Source: Acidobacteriota bacterium (GTDB taxonomy: Bacteria > Acidobacteriota > Vicinamibacteria > Vicinamibacterales > UBA8438). From it: a DNA stretch of 64,000 nucleotides. Position 1 is the stretch's first letter; each line of letters starts with the position of its first letter. Under the pieces are notes generated by a model. That model was not told the DNA's origin and did no database searches. It was given only the letters and a program-made list of their open reading frames with translations. The stretch lies in the NCBI GenBank assembly GCA_015659035.1, contig DQNS01000102.1, positions 1 through 64,000 of the forward strand, read 5' to 3'. Shown here piece by piece: positions 17,308-25,178 of the stretch. A program made the position numbers and the translations under genes.

Positions 17308-18612
17308 CGCGGGTTCGGCTTGCCACCGATCGATCAGCCCGCCGGTCATCAGAATCGTGTCGGCGCGATCCGATCCGGTCGACACGATCGCGATCGGCAC
17401 CCCGGTCACCGCCTCGATCCGCTTCAGATAGGTCTTCGCCTGCGATGGTAGATCCTCGTATCGGCGAACGCCGGCGGTCCGGCTCGACCACCCTGCCAGC
17501 ACCTCGTACACCGGCTCACACCCGGCCAGTGTCGAACCATTCGACGGGAACTCGGTCAGCACCTCGTCCCCGTGGCGGTAGCTGGTGCACAACGGGATCT
17601 CGTCCAGCCCATCCAGCACGTCGATCTTCGTGATCGCGAGCGCATCCAGCCCGTTGATCCGCACGGCGTAGCGCACGGCCACCGCGTCGTACCACCCGCA
17701 TCGACGTGGACGGCCGGTCGAGGCACCATACTCGCGGCCACTTTCGCGCAACTGGTCCCCCATCGTGCCGTGCAGCTCGGTCGGGAGCGGGCCCCGGCCG
17801 ACCCGCGTCGTGTAGGCCTTCGCGATGCCGAGTACCGCTCCGATCGACCGCGGGCCCACACCCAGCCCGGTACAGAGCCCGCCAACCGTGCTGTTGGACG
17901 ACGAGACGAACGGATACGTACCGTGGTCGATGTCGAGCAAGGTCCCCTGTGCACCCTCGAACAACACGCGCTCACCCGCTTCCATCGCCCTGGTCAGGAA
18001 CAGCGATGCATCGCCCACCCAGCGCTCGAGCCGTGCCCAGACGGCCCTTACGTCCGCGTGCAGGGCGCGCCAGTCGGCCTCCGCGCCGCCGATCGCACGG
18101 TTCCGAGCCGACACGTTCTCCCGGATCGCCGCCGCCAGGGGACCATCGTCCGACGTGTCGCCGAGGTCCGCCACGCGGATCCCCCGGCGTCCCACCTTGT
18201 CCTCATAGCTGGGCCCGATGCCACGCGACGTCGTGCCGATCCGGCGGTCGCCGCGTCGCGCCTCGGCGAGCACTTCGAGTTCACGGTGATACGGCAGGAT
18301 GACATGCGCCTTGTCGCTGATCAGCAGCCGGTCGCCTACCTCGATCCCCTGCGTCGCCAACGTTTCGATTTCGGCGAACAATGCGTCCGGATCGACCACG
18401 ACCCCGTTGCCGATCACACAACGCACACCGGGGTGGAGGATGCCGGAGGGGAGCAGATGCAGGATGAACTGCGCGTCGCCCACGTTCACCGTATGGCCGG
18501 CGTTGTGTCCGCCCTGGTAGCGCGCGACGATCGACACGTGCGGCGTGAGCAAATCGACGATCTTGCCCTTGCCTTCGTCACCCCATTGCGCACCGATGAC
18601 CGCGATATTCAC
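17293..18612 (-). CDS. purA: Adenylosuccinate synthetase
   Basis: Condenses IMP and aspartate using GTP, the first committed step to AMP. 439 residues beginning MNIAVIGAQWGDEGKGKIVDLL, which includes the GDEGKGK GTP loop. Other family blocks are GHNAGHTV, GTTSRGIGPSYEDK, FEGAQGTLLDIDHGTYPFVSSSN and TRVGRGPLPTEL. Length is standard. Overlaps the end of convergent glpK. Confidence 0.98.
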   Translation of the reverse strand: MNIAVIGAQWGDEGKGKIVDLLTPHVSIVARYQGGHNAGHTVNVGDAQFILHLLPSGILHPGVRCVIGNGVVVDPDALFAEIETLATQGIEVGDRLLISDKAHVILPYHRELEVLAEARRGDRRIGTTSRGIGPSYEDKVGRRGIRVADLGDTSDDGPLAAAIRENVSARNRAIGGAEADWRALHADVRAVWARLERWVGDASLFLTRAMEAGERVLFEGAQGTLLDIDHGTYPFVSSSNSTVGGLCTGLGVGPRSIGAVLGIAKAYTTRVGRGPLPTELHGTMGDQLRESGREYGASTGRPRRCGWYDAVAVRYAVRINGLDALAITKIDVLDGLDEIPLCTSYRHGDEVLTEFPSNGSTLAGCEPVYEVLAGWSSRTAGVRRYEDLPSQAKTYLKRIEAVTGVPIAIVSTGSDRADTILMTGGLIDRWQAEPALFSE

Positions 18613-18914
18613 GTATGTCCCTCAGCTCACCACCGGTGCGGTCCAGACATCTCCCAGCTTCGCGTGCAGCCGCACTCAAACGACCGATCCTAACAGAAGG
18701 CTTCCCCACCGCGCACGACCCGCGAACCACCCTGCGTCGCGCGTCACAGCACCAGCTGGGCGCGCGTACGACGCGACGAAAGTCAAGAAGAAAACCTCGT
18801 CGCGAGACCGTGTAGGATTTGACAATCCGTCCGCTCTTCTTTACCTTCTATCGTTCCGAGTGATCATCTATCGCACCCTGTAGTACGCGGACCGACGTCA
18901 CCCGAAAAGAGCGC
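18613..18914. other. Divergent intergenic region purA / orphan P-loop gene
   Basis: 302 bp without a gene. Its right half is visibly less GC-rich and holds a sigma-70-like promoter (18819-18847) for the rightward gene. Confidence 0.6.
18819..18847 (+). promoter_or_regulatory. Sigma-70-like promoter (TTGACA, 17 bp, TACCTT)
   Basis: Perfect -35 TTGACA at 18819-18824 and TACCTT at 18842-18847 with a 17-bp spacer. It points at the P-loop gene starting at 18915. Confidence 0.45.
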
Positions 18915-20069
18915 GTGCTAGCTGAGCGACCTGCCCTCGAACGGAGAATCCTCACCGCCCTCGAGGCGACCCCGCCACGAATCCCGATACTGGTCGGCGG
19001 GTGCGGCAGTGGCCGGACCTCGCTGCTGGGTCGGCTGCACGAGGTGCTCGGACCGGAGACGGAGTACGTCGACGTCGAACGTATCGCGACGACCCCCGAA
19101 CGCTTCCTCTCGTCCGTCATGCACGCGACTCGCTGCCAGGCACCCGAGATGCCGCCCGGCACCGCCGACACCGGCGCCGCCCGAGCGGCGTTCGACCGCG
19201 TCTGCCACTTCCTCGAGCACGCGCGCACGACGAACGGCACCCGCGTCACGTTCCTGCTCGACGAGGCACTCGAGATCCGAACGTTCGAGAGCTTCCCGGG
19301 ACTGCGCGGCGTGCTGCGCGAGTTCTGGCTGACCCTGTGCGACAGTCCCAACCGGTTCGTGCTGACCACGCGCTTCGTGACCCGCACGATCCGACTGTTT
19401 CGCGACGCCCCGGAGCGATTCGAGCTCGTGCATCTGCCCCCGTTGACCCCGCGTGAGGTCACAGCGACGCTGGCCCGGCTCAGCATCGGTGATACACACG
19501 ACGAACGGCTCGAGCTCGCCCGGGTCATCCATGCGCTGACTGACGGGCGTCCGTTGTATCTGCGTTTGCTCGCCGAGGCCACCGCCGCCCTGGACGCTGG
19601 AGACCCGGTCAGCGCGCTGGCGGCGCAGATGGCGCCCGGCGCCCCGCTGTCGATGGCCTGTCGGTTCTGCTACGAGCTGCGGCTCCACCGCGCGCGGGGC
19701 TATGGCGCGCTGAAAGCGATCCTCCAGGTGCTGGCGACGGAAGAGCCGCTGACGCTGACGGAGATCGCGCACCGCGTCGGTCGCACTCCTGGCTCAACCA
19801 AGGATTACCTGTCGTGGCTGGAGGATGTCGACCTGCTGAACGTGCGACAGAAACGCTACAGCTTTGCTGACCCGATGCTACGGCTGTGGGTTCGCCTGCA
19901 CGGACAGGCGACGCCACCCGACGACGAGGACCTCGCCCGGGAGGCCCAGGAGTACGCCGTCCATCGCTTCCCCTACATGGAGCCGGCGATGGCCATCGCC
20001 GAGTCTCCCGCCGCAGCGACCGACGGCGTGGGGCGGGACCGCTCCTGGGGCATGATCGAGATCGATTGA
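18915..20069 (+). CDS. Orphan P-loop NTPase-fold protein with winged-helix region
   Basis: 384 residues with the layout of the archaeal-ATPase/STAND-like group. A P-loop-like sequence GGCGSGRTSLL lies at 28-38, a Walker B VTFLLDEALEI near residue 113, and a helical lid. Residues about 265-325 look like a winged helix (LTEIAHRVGRTPGSTKDYLSWLEDVDLL), followed by a C-terminal tail. The Walker A Lys is replaced by Arg34, so ATP hydrolysis is doubtful. The start is GTG 18915. No partner gene is evident. It may be a DNA-binding or regulatory switch; its function is unknown. Confidence 0.6.
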   Translation: MLAERPALERRILTALEATPPRIPILVGGCGSGRTSLLGRLHEVLGPETEYVDVERIATTPERFLSSVMHATRCQAPEMPPGTADTGAARAAFDRVCHFLEHARTTNGTRVTFLLDEALEIRTFESFPGLRGVLREFWLTLCDSPNRFVLTTRFVTRTIRLFRDAPERFELVHLPPLTPREVTATLARLSIGDTHDERLELARVIHALTDGRPLYLRLLAEATAALDAGDPVSALAAQMAPGAPLSMACRFCYELRLHRARGYGALKAILQVLATEEPLTLTEIAHRVGRTPGSTKDYLSWLEDVDLLNVRQKRYSFADPMLRLWVRLHGQATPPDDEDLAREAQEYAVHRFPYMEPAMAIAESPAAATDGVGRDRSWGMIEID

Positions 20070-20100
20070 GAGCGGCCGGGCCTTAAGCACGCTCCGGCTG

Positions 20101-20137
20101 CCCCCTCTCCCTCTGGGAGAGGGCCGGGGTGAGGGCC
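20101..20137. repeat. REP-like repeat, copy 2
   Basis: CCCTCTCCC-TCT-GGGAGAGGG palindrome followed by GGGGTGAGGG. It lies between convergent genes (P-loop gene and rnc), where it could act as a transcript stopper. Confidence 0.7.
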
Positions 20138-20149
20138 AGCTGCTGTCGC

Positions 20150-21106
20150 TCAGGGTTCGGTCCCCAACTCCTTGCGGGCACGTTCGGCGGCTTGCTGCTC
20201 CGCCTCCTTCTTGCTCCGCCCTTCCCCGCGCGCCAGCGCGCGCGTCCCGACCCACACCTCGATCTCGAACACCCTCCGGTGCGCTGGTCCGGTCTCACCG
20301 ACGAGGCGATACTGCGGCAAACCCATGTGGTGCGACTGCACCCACTCCTGCAGCGCCGACTTGTGGTCAGCCGTCAGCCCGGGGGAGAGCCCGCCGGCCT
20401 GGACCGCGTCGAGCTGCGGCCTGAACCAGCGCTCGATGAACCGCTCCGCTCCTTCGATCCCGCCGTCGAGGTAGACCGCGGCCACCACCGCCTCGAACGT
20501 GTCCGCGATGAGCGACCGCTTCCGCCGCCCCCCCGTCTTCTCCTCACCGCGCCCGAGCAACAGGTGCTCACCCAGCCCCAGCTCTTCACCCACCCGGGCC
20601 AGGGCGGTGGTCGACACGAGCAGTGCCCTCGCCTTCGACTTCTGCCCTTCGTCCCAGTCCGGACACTCGCGAAACAAACGATCCGAGATGATGAAGCCCA
20701 GCACCGCGTCCCCCAGGAACTCGAGCGACTCGTTGTCCCGCACCCCGCCGCTCGCGTCCTCGTGGGCGCGCGACCGGTGCGTCAGCGCATGCTCGAGCAA
20801 CCCCGGGTCCGTAAAGCGGTACCCCAATGCCTCTTCGACCGCGCGATACTCATCCCGGATCCGGGTCACCCGGTCCGACACCTCCTGCCGGAAATCGGCG
20901 ATCAACCGGGTCGCCATCTCCGCCGCCTCGGCGCGCACCGTCAACCGCACCTCACCCAACCCGCTGAGGGTCACCGGAAAGATCGCGTGGGGTCCAGCTG
21001 CGGACAGCATCGCGCTGATGCCGTGGGTCTCCAGTAGCCCTCTCACGACGTTGGCCTCGATGTCGGATTGGGTCCGAAAGACGACGGCAGGTTCGGTGTC
21101 CGTCAT
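20150..21106 (-). CDS. rnc: Ribonuclease III with N-terminal DUF2007-like domain
   Basis: Double-stranded RNA endonuclease for rRNA and mRNA processing. Residues 1-75 (EPAVVFRTQSDIEANVVRGL, then GEVRLTVRAEAAEMATRLI) look like the small DUF2007 signal-transducer fold. Residues 85-225 are the RNase III domain, with signature NESLEFLGDAVL (125-136) and ADTFEAVVAAVYLDGG carrying the second catalytic Glu. Residues about 245-315 are the dsRNA-binding domain (HKSALQEWVQ to SKKEAEQQAA). At 318 residues it is about 80 longer than usual. It overlaps the upstream phosphatase gene by 4 bp (ATGA). Confidence 0.92.
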   Translation of the reverse strand: MTDTEPAVVFRTQSDIEANVVRGLLETHGISAMLSAAGPHAIFPVTLSGLGEVRLTVRAEAAEMATRLIADFRQEVSDRVTRIRDEYRAVEEALGYRFTDPGLLEHALTHRSRAHEDASGGVRDNESLEFLGDAVLGFIISDRLFRECPDWDEGQKSKARALLVSTTALARVGEELGLGEHLLLGRGEEKTGGRRKRSLIADTFEAVVAAVYLDGGIEGAERFIERWFRPQLDAVQAGGLSPGLTADHKSALQEWVQSHHMGLPQYRLVGETGPAHRRVFEIEVWVGTRALARGEGRSKKEAEQQAAERARKELGTEP

Positions 21107-23241
21107 GCGTCGACTCCGCGGGGCGGCAGCTCGTCGATGCGCAATAGCACGATCGTCATGTCATCGTGCTGATCAGCCCCGCCGACGAACGCCTCGACGT
21201 CGCCCAGAATTTGCTCCCGGAGCTCGTCTGACGGCAGGTGCGCGTGCTCTTCCAGCAGGCGGCTGAGCCGCTCCTCGCCAAACAGATCCGACTCCTCGTT
21301 CATCGCCTCGGTGATGCCATCGGTGAAGAACGCGAACAGGTCACCCTCGTCGATCGGTAGCGTCTGCTCCTCGAGCAGCTCGGCGAACTTCTCCTCGATG
21401 CCCTCGAGATGCAACCCGACGACGAGCCCGTCCGGCATCAGCACCTGCGAGCGTCCCGGCGCATGCCCATCGGCCGGCACATAGATGAGCGGGGTGTGCC
21501 CGGCGCGCACGTAGGTCATCGTGCGCGCCTCGAGATCCAGCACGGCATAGAGCATCGTGATGAAGGTACGGTTGTCCAGCAGGTTGGCCGACAGAATCCG
21601 GTTGACCTCCAGCAGCAACCGCTTCGGGCTCTGGTAGATCTGGCTCAGCGACAGGATCAGTCCCTTGAGCTCGGCCATGTAGAACGCCGCCGAGGTGCCC
21701 TTGCCCGACACGTCGGCCACGAGCACGCCGAGCCGGTGCTCGCCGAGCGGCATGAAGTCGTAGTAGTCGCCCCCCACCTCACTCGCCGGACGACACATCG
21801 CGGTCATCGCGAGCCCCGGGAACGTGATCGGTCCAGACGGCAACAGCGACATCTGGATGTCGCGCGCAATCCGGAGCTCCTCCTTCAGCCGGCGCTTCTC
21901 CTTCGCCTGTTCCAACAGGTCGGCGATGCTCTCGGTCATCGCATTGAACGACCCGGCCAGCTCACCGAACTGGTCCTGGGTCTCCACCTGTATTCGATGG
22001 GAGAAGTCACCCCGCCGCACCCGCTCGGTACCGGTGAACAGCTCGTGCACCGCGCCGGTGATCGACTTGCCCAGGGCGAACCCCATCACGAGCGCCACCG
22101 CCTCGATCGTCAGGAACATGACGCCGATCGCCAGCAGCACGATCCAGAAAATGCTGGCAAAGCTCCCTCGGATGACCTGGTCATAGAAGGCGCTGGGGTA
22201 GAAACGAAAATTCACCGTGCCCCGGCCCTGCTCACCGGTCGACCACTCGAGCAGGTCGAAGTCCGAGACCCAACGGAATCCGAGGACGGCAGCGGCGGGT
22301 TGACCTCCCGGACCAAACGATGCTCGCTCGTCCTCTGCCGCCAGGACTGCATCACCTGCTACGGCCCCCGCCACTGCGCTCGTGGCACCGGCATCGATCA
22401 ACGTGATGCGGGTGAATGCCTGCATCCGCGCGACCACGTCATCGCCGAGTGGTAGGTCGGCGACCACGGCGACGGCGCCTCCCCCCACGTCGATCACCTC
22501 GGCGGCCCGGGCCACGACATCCCGACGGCCCGAGTTCCCGGTCATCACGATGCCACGGCTCTCCTGTGCGAGCCAGGCCGGAAACGCCGGCGGCTCGGCC
22601 GTGTGGCGCCACGGCCCGGCGGTAACTCGCGACGGGGCCCCCTCTGCCCGTGGCACGACCACAATCGAGGCGGATGGATATCTTTCCTCGATCCCCCGAA
22701 TACGACGTTCGAGGACGGCGCTCACCGCGTCGGGGGCCGGGTCCGCCAACCCACGGAGATCGACCGCGGTCGTGGCCGCCAATCCCGCCGCATCGTCGAC
22801 CACATCCTCGAAGCTCAGCTGCACACGCGACGAGCTCTCCGTGCCCAGCATGAGCACGCCGGCCAGCAGAAAGAACGAGACGATGAGCACGATCGGTACG
22901 AACCCGATGAGGACGTAAGACAGGACCAGCCTCCGCCGGACACGCCACAGCAGGCGGCGCTGCAGCAGTACGAGGATGCGCACCAGGAGATAGCCGAGGG
23001 CGACCACCAGGACGATGCTCCCCCCAACGTCGAGCACCCGCAGCCAACCGGGCACGGCGCTGCCGAGGACGCCAACCACCAGCTTGAGCCCAAGGGCCGC
23101 GATCAAGACCCGGCCGAGCGTCGAGGTCGCGGTGTCTCGCACACCACGCCACGTCGGGTCGGACCGCGACGACGTAGCGGCGCCACCCTGCGCACCCGGC
23201 AGGGGACCGGACGGTGGGGACGGCGATGACTGCAGGGACAT
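21103..23241 (-). CDS. Membrane SpoIIE/RsbU-type serine phosphatase with HAMP domain
   Basis: 712 residues: Pro/Ser-rich N-terminus, membrane helices near 40-100 and 110-140, a periplasmic sensor-like region (to about 355), another helix, HAMP (about 385-435, FSHRIQVETQDQFGELAGSFN), a coiled linker, then a PP2C-like SpoIIE domain with RDIQMSLLP, GGDYYDF, VADVSGKGTSAAF, FFTDGITEAMN and HDDMTIVLL. It should dephosphorylate an anti-sigma antagonist in response to an envelope signal. The STAS protein at 8921-9214 is one candidate substrate. It is translationally coupled to rnc. Confidence 0.9.
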   Translation of the reverse strand: MSLQSSPSPPSGPLPGAQGGAATSSRSDPTWRGVRDTATSTLGRVLIAALGLKLVVGVLGSAVPGWLRVLDVGGSIVLVVALGYLLVRILVLLQRRLLWRVRRRLVLSYVLIGFVPIVLIVSFFLLAGVLMLGTESSSRVQLSFEDVVDDAAGLAATTAVDLRGLADPAPDAVSAVLERRIRGIEERYPSASIVVVPRAEGAPSRVTAGPWRHTAEPPAFPAWLAQESRGIVMTGNSGRRDVVARAAEVIDVGGGAVAVVADLPLGDDVVARMQAFTRITLIDAGATSAVAGAVAGDAVLAAEDERASFGPGGQPAAAVLGFRWVSDFDLLEWSTGEQGRGTVNFRFYPSAFYDQVIRGSFASIFWIVLLAIGVMFLTIEAVALVMGFALGKSITGAVHELFTGTERVRRGDFSHRIQVETQDQFGELAGSFNAMTESIADLLEQAKEKRRLKEELRIARDIQMSLLPSGPITFPGLAMTAMCRPASEVGGDYYDFMPLGEHRLGVLVADVSGKGTSAAFYMAELKGLILSLSQIYQSPKRLLLEVNRILSANLLDNRTFITMLYAVLDLEARTMTYVRAGHTPLIYVPADGHAPGRSQVLMPDGLVVGLHLEGIEEKFAELLEEQTLPIDEGDLFAFFTDGITEAMNEESDLFGEERLSRLLEEHAHLPSDELREQILGDVEAFVGGADQHDDMTIVLLRIDELPPRGVDA

Positions 23242-23250
23242 GGAGGTCTT

Positions 23251-23410
23251 AGGGCCCGGTCAAGAACAACTTCACATTTCTGGCCGCCGATCCATCCCGT
23301 CTGGCGGCGTTCCTCCTCGGTCGAACACTGCCGGTATGATCCCTCCTCGCGCCTTGCCAGCCGGACGCCTCGACGCCCAGACAGATGCGAACTATTCTTG
23401 ACCGGACGCT
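23251..23410. mobile_element. MITE-like 160-bp inverted-repeat element, copy 1
   Basis: Begins AGGGCCCGGTCAAGAA and ends TTCTTGACCGGACGCT. The ends are inverted repeats of about 18 bp. It shares the internal block GCCGCCGATCCATCCCGTC and a TCGAA-(A/T)-ACTGCC block with the other copies. It lies 9 bp from the start codon of the phosphatase gene, so it forms that gene's 5' leader. Confidence 0.7.
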
Positions 23411-23437
23411 TGTTGAACCGGGGATAATCTCAGAGGT

Positions 23438-23569
23438 ATGGTAGCCGACGATGACAGGTAGCATCGGTTCCTGGCCGGTCGCTACCGGATCGAGCGGCAC
23501 TTCGATCTGGCCGCCCTGCTGTTCCTCATCCTCCTGGTCGGCGGCGTCGCCGTGCTGAGGCTCCTCTAG
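23438..23569 (+). pseudogene. Small membrane-protein ORF interrupted by in-frame TAG
   Basis: ATG 23438 (AGAGG upstream) opens MVADDDR, then TAG (23459-23461), then continues in the same frame for 35 residues: HRFLAGRYRIERHFDL followed by a hydrophobic helix (AALLFLILLVGGVAVL) to a TAG stop. Third codon positions after the internal stop are almost all G or C, as in real genes here. No start codon lies between the stop and the helix. It could be a decayed gene, a sequencing error or amber readthrough. No family is recognised. Confidence 0.4.
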
Positions 23570-23652
23570 CGAGCAACTTCCGAGAAGGCAGGAGGAAGCG
23601 GGAGCTTCCCCTGCCTCCGTCTGGCCTGATCACGGCACGCGCAAGCGCGCCG

Positions 23653-24027
23653 TCAGCTTTTTCCTGTCTCCGGTCTCCTGTCTCCCGTCTCCCGTGTGCC
23701 TTCGGCTCGCACCGCGTCCCGGATCCACGCCAGATACCGCTCCTCCCCGCCGGCGACGCGGAGCACGAGGAACTCCGGCGTGTCGTAGGGGTGCAGAGCA
23801 CCGACGCGGCGGCGGAGCAGGTCCACCGTGTCTCGCGTCGTCTTCACGATCAGCTGACGTTCACGCGCCTGCTCGATCGCCCCCTCCCAGCGATACACCG
23901 ACTCGACCTCCGGCAGCACGGTCACACAGGCCGCCGCCCCGTCAGCCACCAGTGCCCTGGCGAACGCGGTCACGTCGCCGTCGGTCGGAAAGGTGATCAA
24001 GATGACAACAGGTTCCGGCTGATCCAC
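23653..24027 (-). CDS. cutA: CutA1 divalent-cation tolerance protein
   Basis: 124 residues, normally a trimeric small protein linked to metal tolerance. Family blocks: VILITFPTDGDVTAFARALV, ACVTVLPEVESVYRWEG, QLIVKTTRDTVDLL and HPYDTPEFLVLRV. GTG 24027 has AAGGAGAG 6 bp upstream. The usual protein ends near WIRDAV. Here it continues with TRETGDRRPETGKS, read straight from the heptanucleotide repeat at 23663-23696, so the tail is repeat-derived. Confidence 0.93.
   Translation of the reverse strand: MDQPEPVVILITFPTDGDVTAFARALVADGAAACVTVLPEVESVYRWEGAIEQARERQLIVKTTRDTVDLLRRRVGALHPYDTPEFLVLRVAGGEERYLAWIRDAVRAEGTRETGDRRPETGKS
23663..23696. repeat. Heptanucleotide tandem repeat inside the 3' end of cutA
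   Basis: Units of the CCTGTCT type (reverse AGGAGAC), about five copies with substitutions. They encode the last residues of CutA. Confidence 0.7.
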
Positions 24028-24200
24028 ACATCCTCTCCTTGTCGGCAAGTCTGGTAGGGGTCACATCCCGTCGGGCTCTTCCCGCGTCGCGCCTCGTACA
24101 GGCCGGGCGCGGCGTTGCTTGCGACGACTCTCGGTGCGACGGAGATTTTCGCCACGGACTGCTAATCTCGAACACCGATTCGACCGAAACAAGGATTTGC

Positions 24201-24653
24201 ATGCCTCGCGGCCCTCGCTTCTCGTCCCCGCGCCGACGCTCGCGGCCGAAGGCGCCCGGTTCGTCCGCCACACGACGGCCAGACCGGGCCCAGGGGATCC
24301 TGCCCCTTCGCCCCCCCACACGGAGCGGCGCACAGAAGATTCGACACAGTGACGAGCGGCCCCCGATCGGGCGCCGCCTGGCAAGATTCCTGCTGGTCCT
24401 GACGGCCGCCGTCCTCCTGGCCAACGCGATTGCCGGCGAGCGGGGACTCGTCCAGACCGCCAGGGTCCGGCGCGCGTATCTGCAAATGGCCGACTCGATC
24501 GCACGACTCCAGCGGGAGAATCGACAACTCGCGCTCCAGGCTGACCGCCTGCGTCACGACCCCTCGGCCATCGAAGAACTGGCTCGGCGCGAGCTCGGCC
24601 TCATTCGGCCCGGAGAGCAACTCTTCATCATCACCGACCGGCCCGTTCCCTAA
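24201..24653 (+). CDS. ftsB: FtsB/DivIC-like septum formation initiator
   Basis: 150 residues from ATG 24201 (AAGGA 8 bp upstream). A basic, disordered N-terminus of about 55 residues is followed by one membrane helix (FLLVLTAAVLLANAIA), a coiled coil (LQMADSIARLQRENRQLALQADRLRHD) and the family ending IEELARRELGLIRPGEQLFIITD. It bridges early and late divisome proteins. The N-terminal basic extension is longer than in FtsB, so a later start is possible. The TAA stop is formed by the first bases of the adjoining inverted-repeat element. Confidence 0.8.
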   Translation: MPRGPRFSSPRRRSRPKAPGSSATRRPDRAQGILPLRPPTRSGAQKIRHSDERPPIGRRLARFLLVLTAAVLLANAIAGERGLVQTARVRRAYLQMADSIARLQRENRQLALQADRLRHDPSAIEELARRELGLIRPGEQLFIITDRPVP

Positions 24654-24810
24654 GCGCCCGGTCAAGGATAACTTCACATTCTTGGCCGCCGATCCATCCC
24701 GTCTAGCGGCGTTCCTCGTCGGTCGAATACTGCCGGTATGCTCCCTCCTCACGCCTTGCCACCCGGGCGCCTCGACGCCCGAAATGCGAATCTATCCTTG
24801 ACCGGACCCT
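24653..24810. mobile_element. MITE-like inverted-repeat element, copy 2
   Basis: 158 bp from AGCGCCCGGTCAAGGATAAC to TATCCTTGACCGGACCCT, with near-perfect terminal inverted repeats. The left junction TA-AGCG supplies the stop codon of ftsB. Best preserved of the short subtype (copies 1 and 2). Confidence 0.75.
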
Positions 24811-24849
24811 GACCTGACGCCTGGCCGGCCGCACCAGCGAGCGGGCCGT

Positions 24850-24878
24850 TTGATCGGACCAGGACGGCATGGTAACAT
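24850..24878 (+). promoter_or_regulatory. Promoter of the initiator tRNA gene
   Basis: TTGATC (24850-24855) and TAACAT (24873-24878) with a 17-bp spacer. Transcription would begin about 20 bp before the mature tRNA. Confidence 0.55.
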
Positions 24879-24907
24879 GCTAACCGGTTATGTTTTCAGT
24901 CAGTTGA

Positions 24908-24984
<77 letters not shown>

Positions 24985-25040
24985 CATAGAACGGGCCCAG
25001 GTCGCAGGATCTGGGCTTGTCTTCGACGTTGTCGATGAAC

Positions 25041-25068
25041 AAGGGGTGACCAGGGTCACCCCTTTTCT
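25041..25068 (+). terminator. Intrinsic terminator after the initiator tRNA
   Basis: Perfect 10-bp stem AAGGGGTGAC / GTCACCCCTT with loop CAGG, followed by TTCTTC. The last stem bases plus this run give a T-rich tail. Confidence 0.75.
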
Positions 25069-25178
25069 TCTGCAACCCGCGGTGAACGTCCAGCGCCGCG
25101 CGGGACGAGCGGTTCGTGGCGGGCCACGCACGACCCTCGTCGGCCAACCGCGCCGTCACGAACAGTCAGGAGCCCCGC

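Noticed and set aside
23459-23461. Amber codon used as pyrrolysine or other recoding
   Set aside because: No pyl genes or downstream recoding structure are visible; other genes here end in TAG normally.
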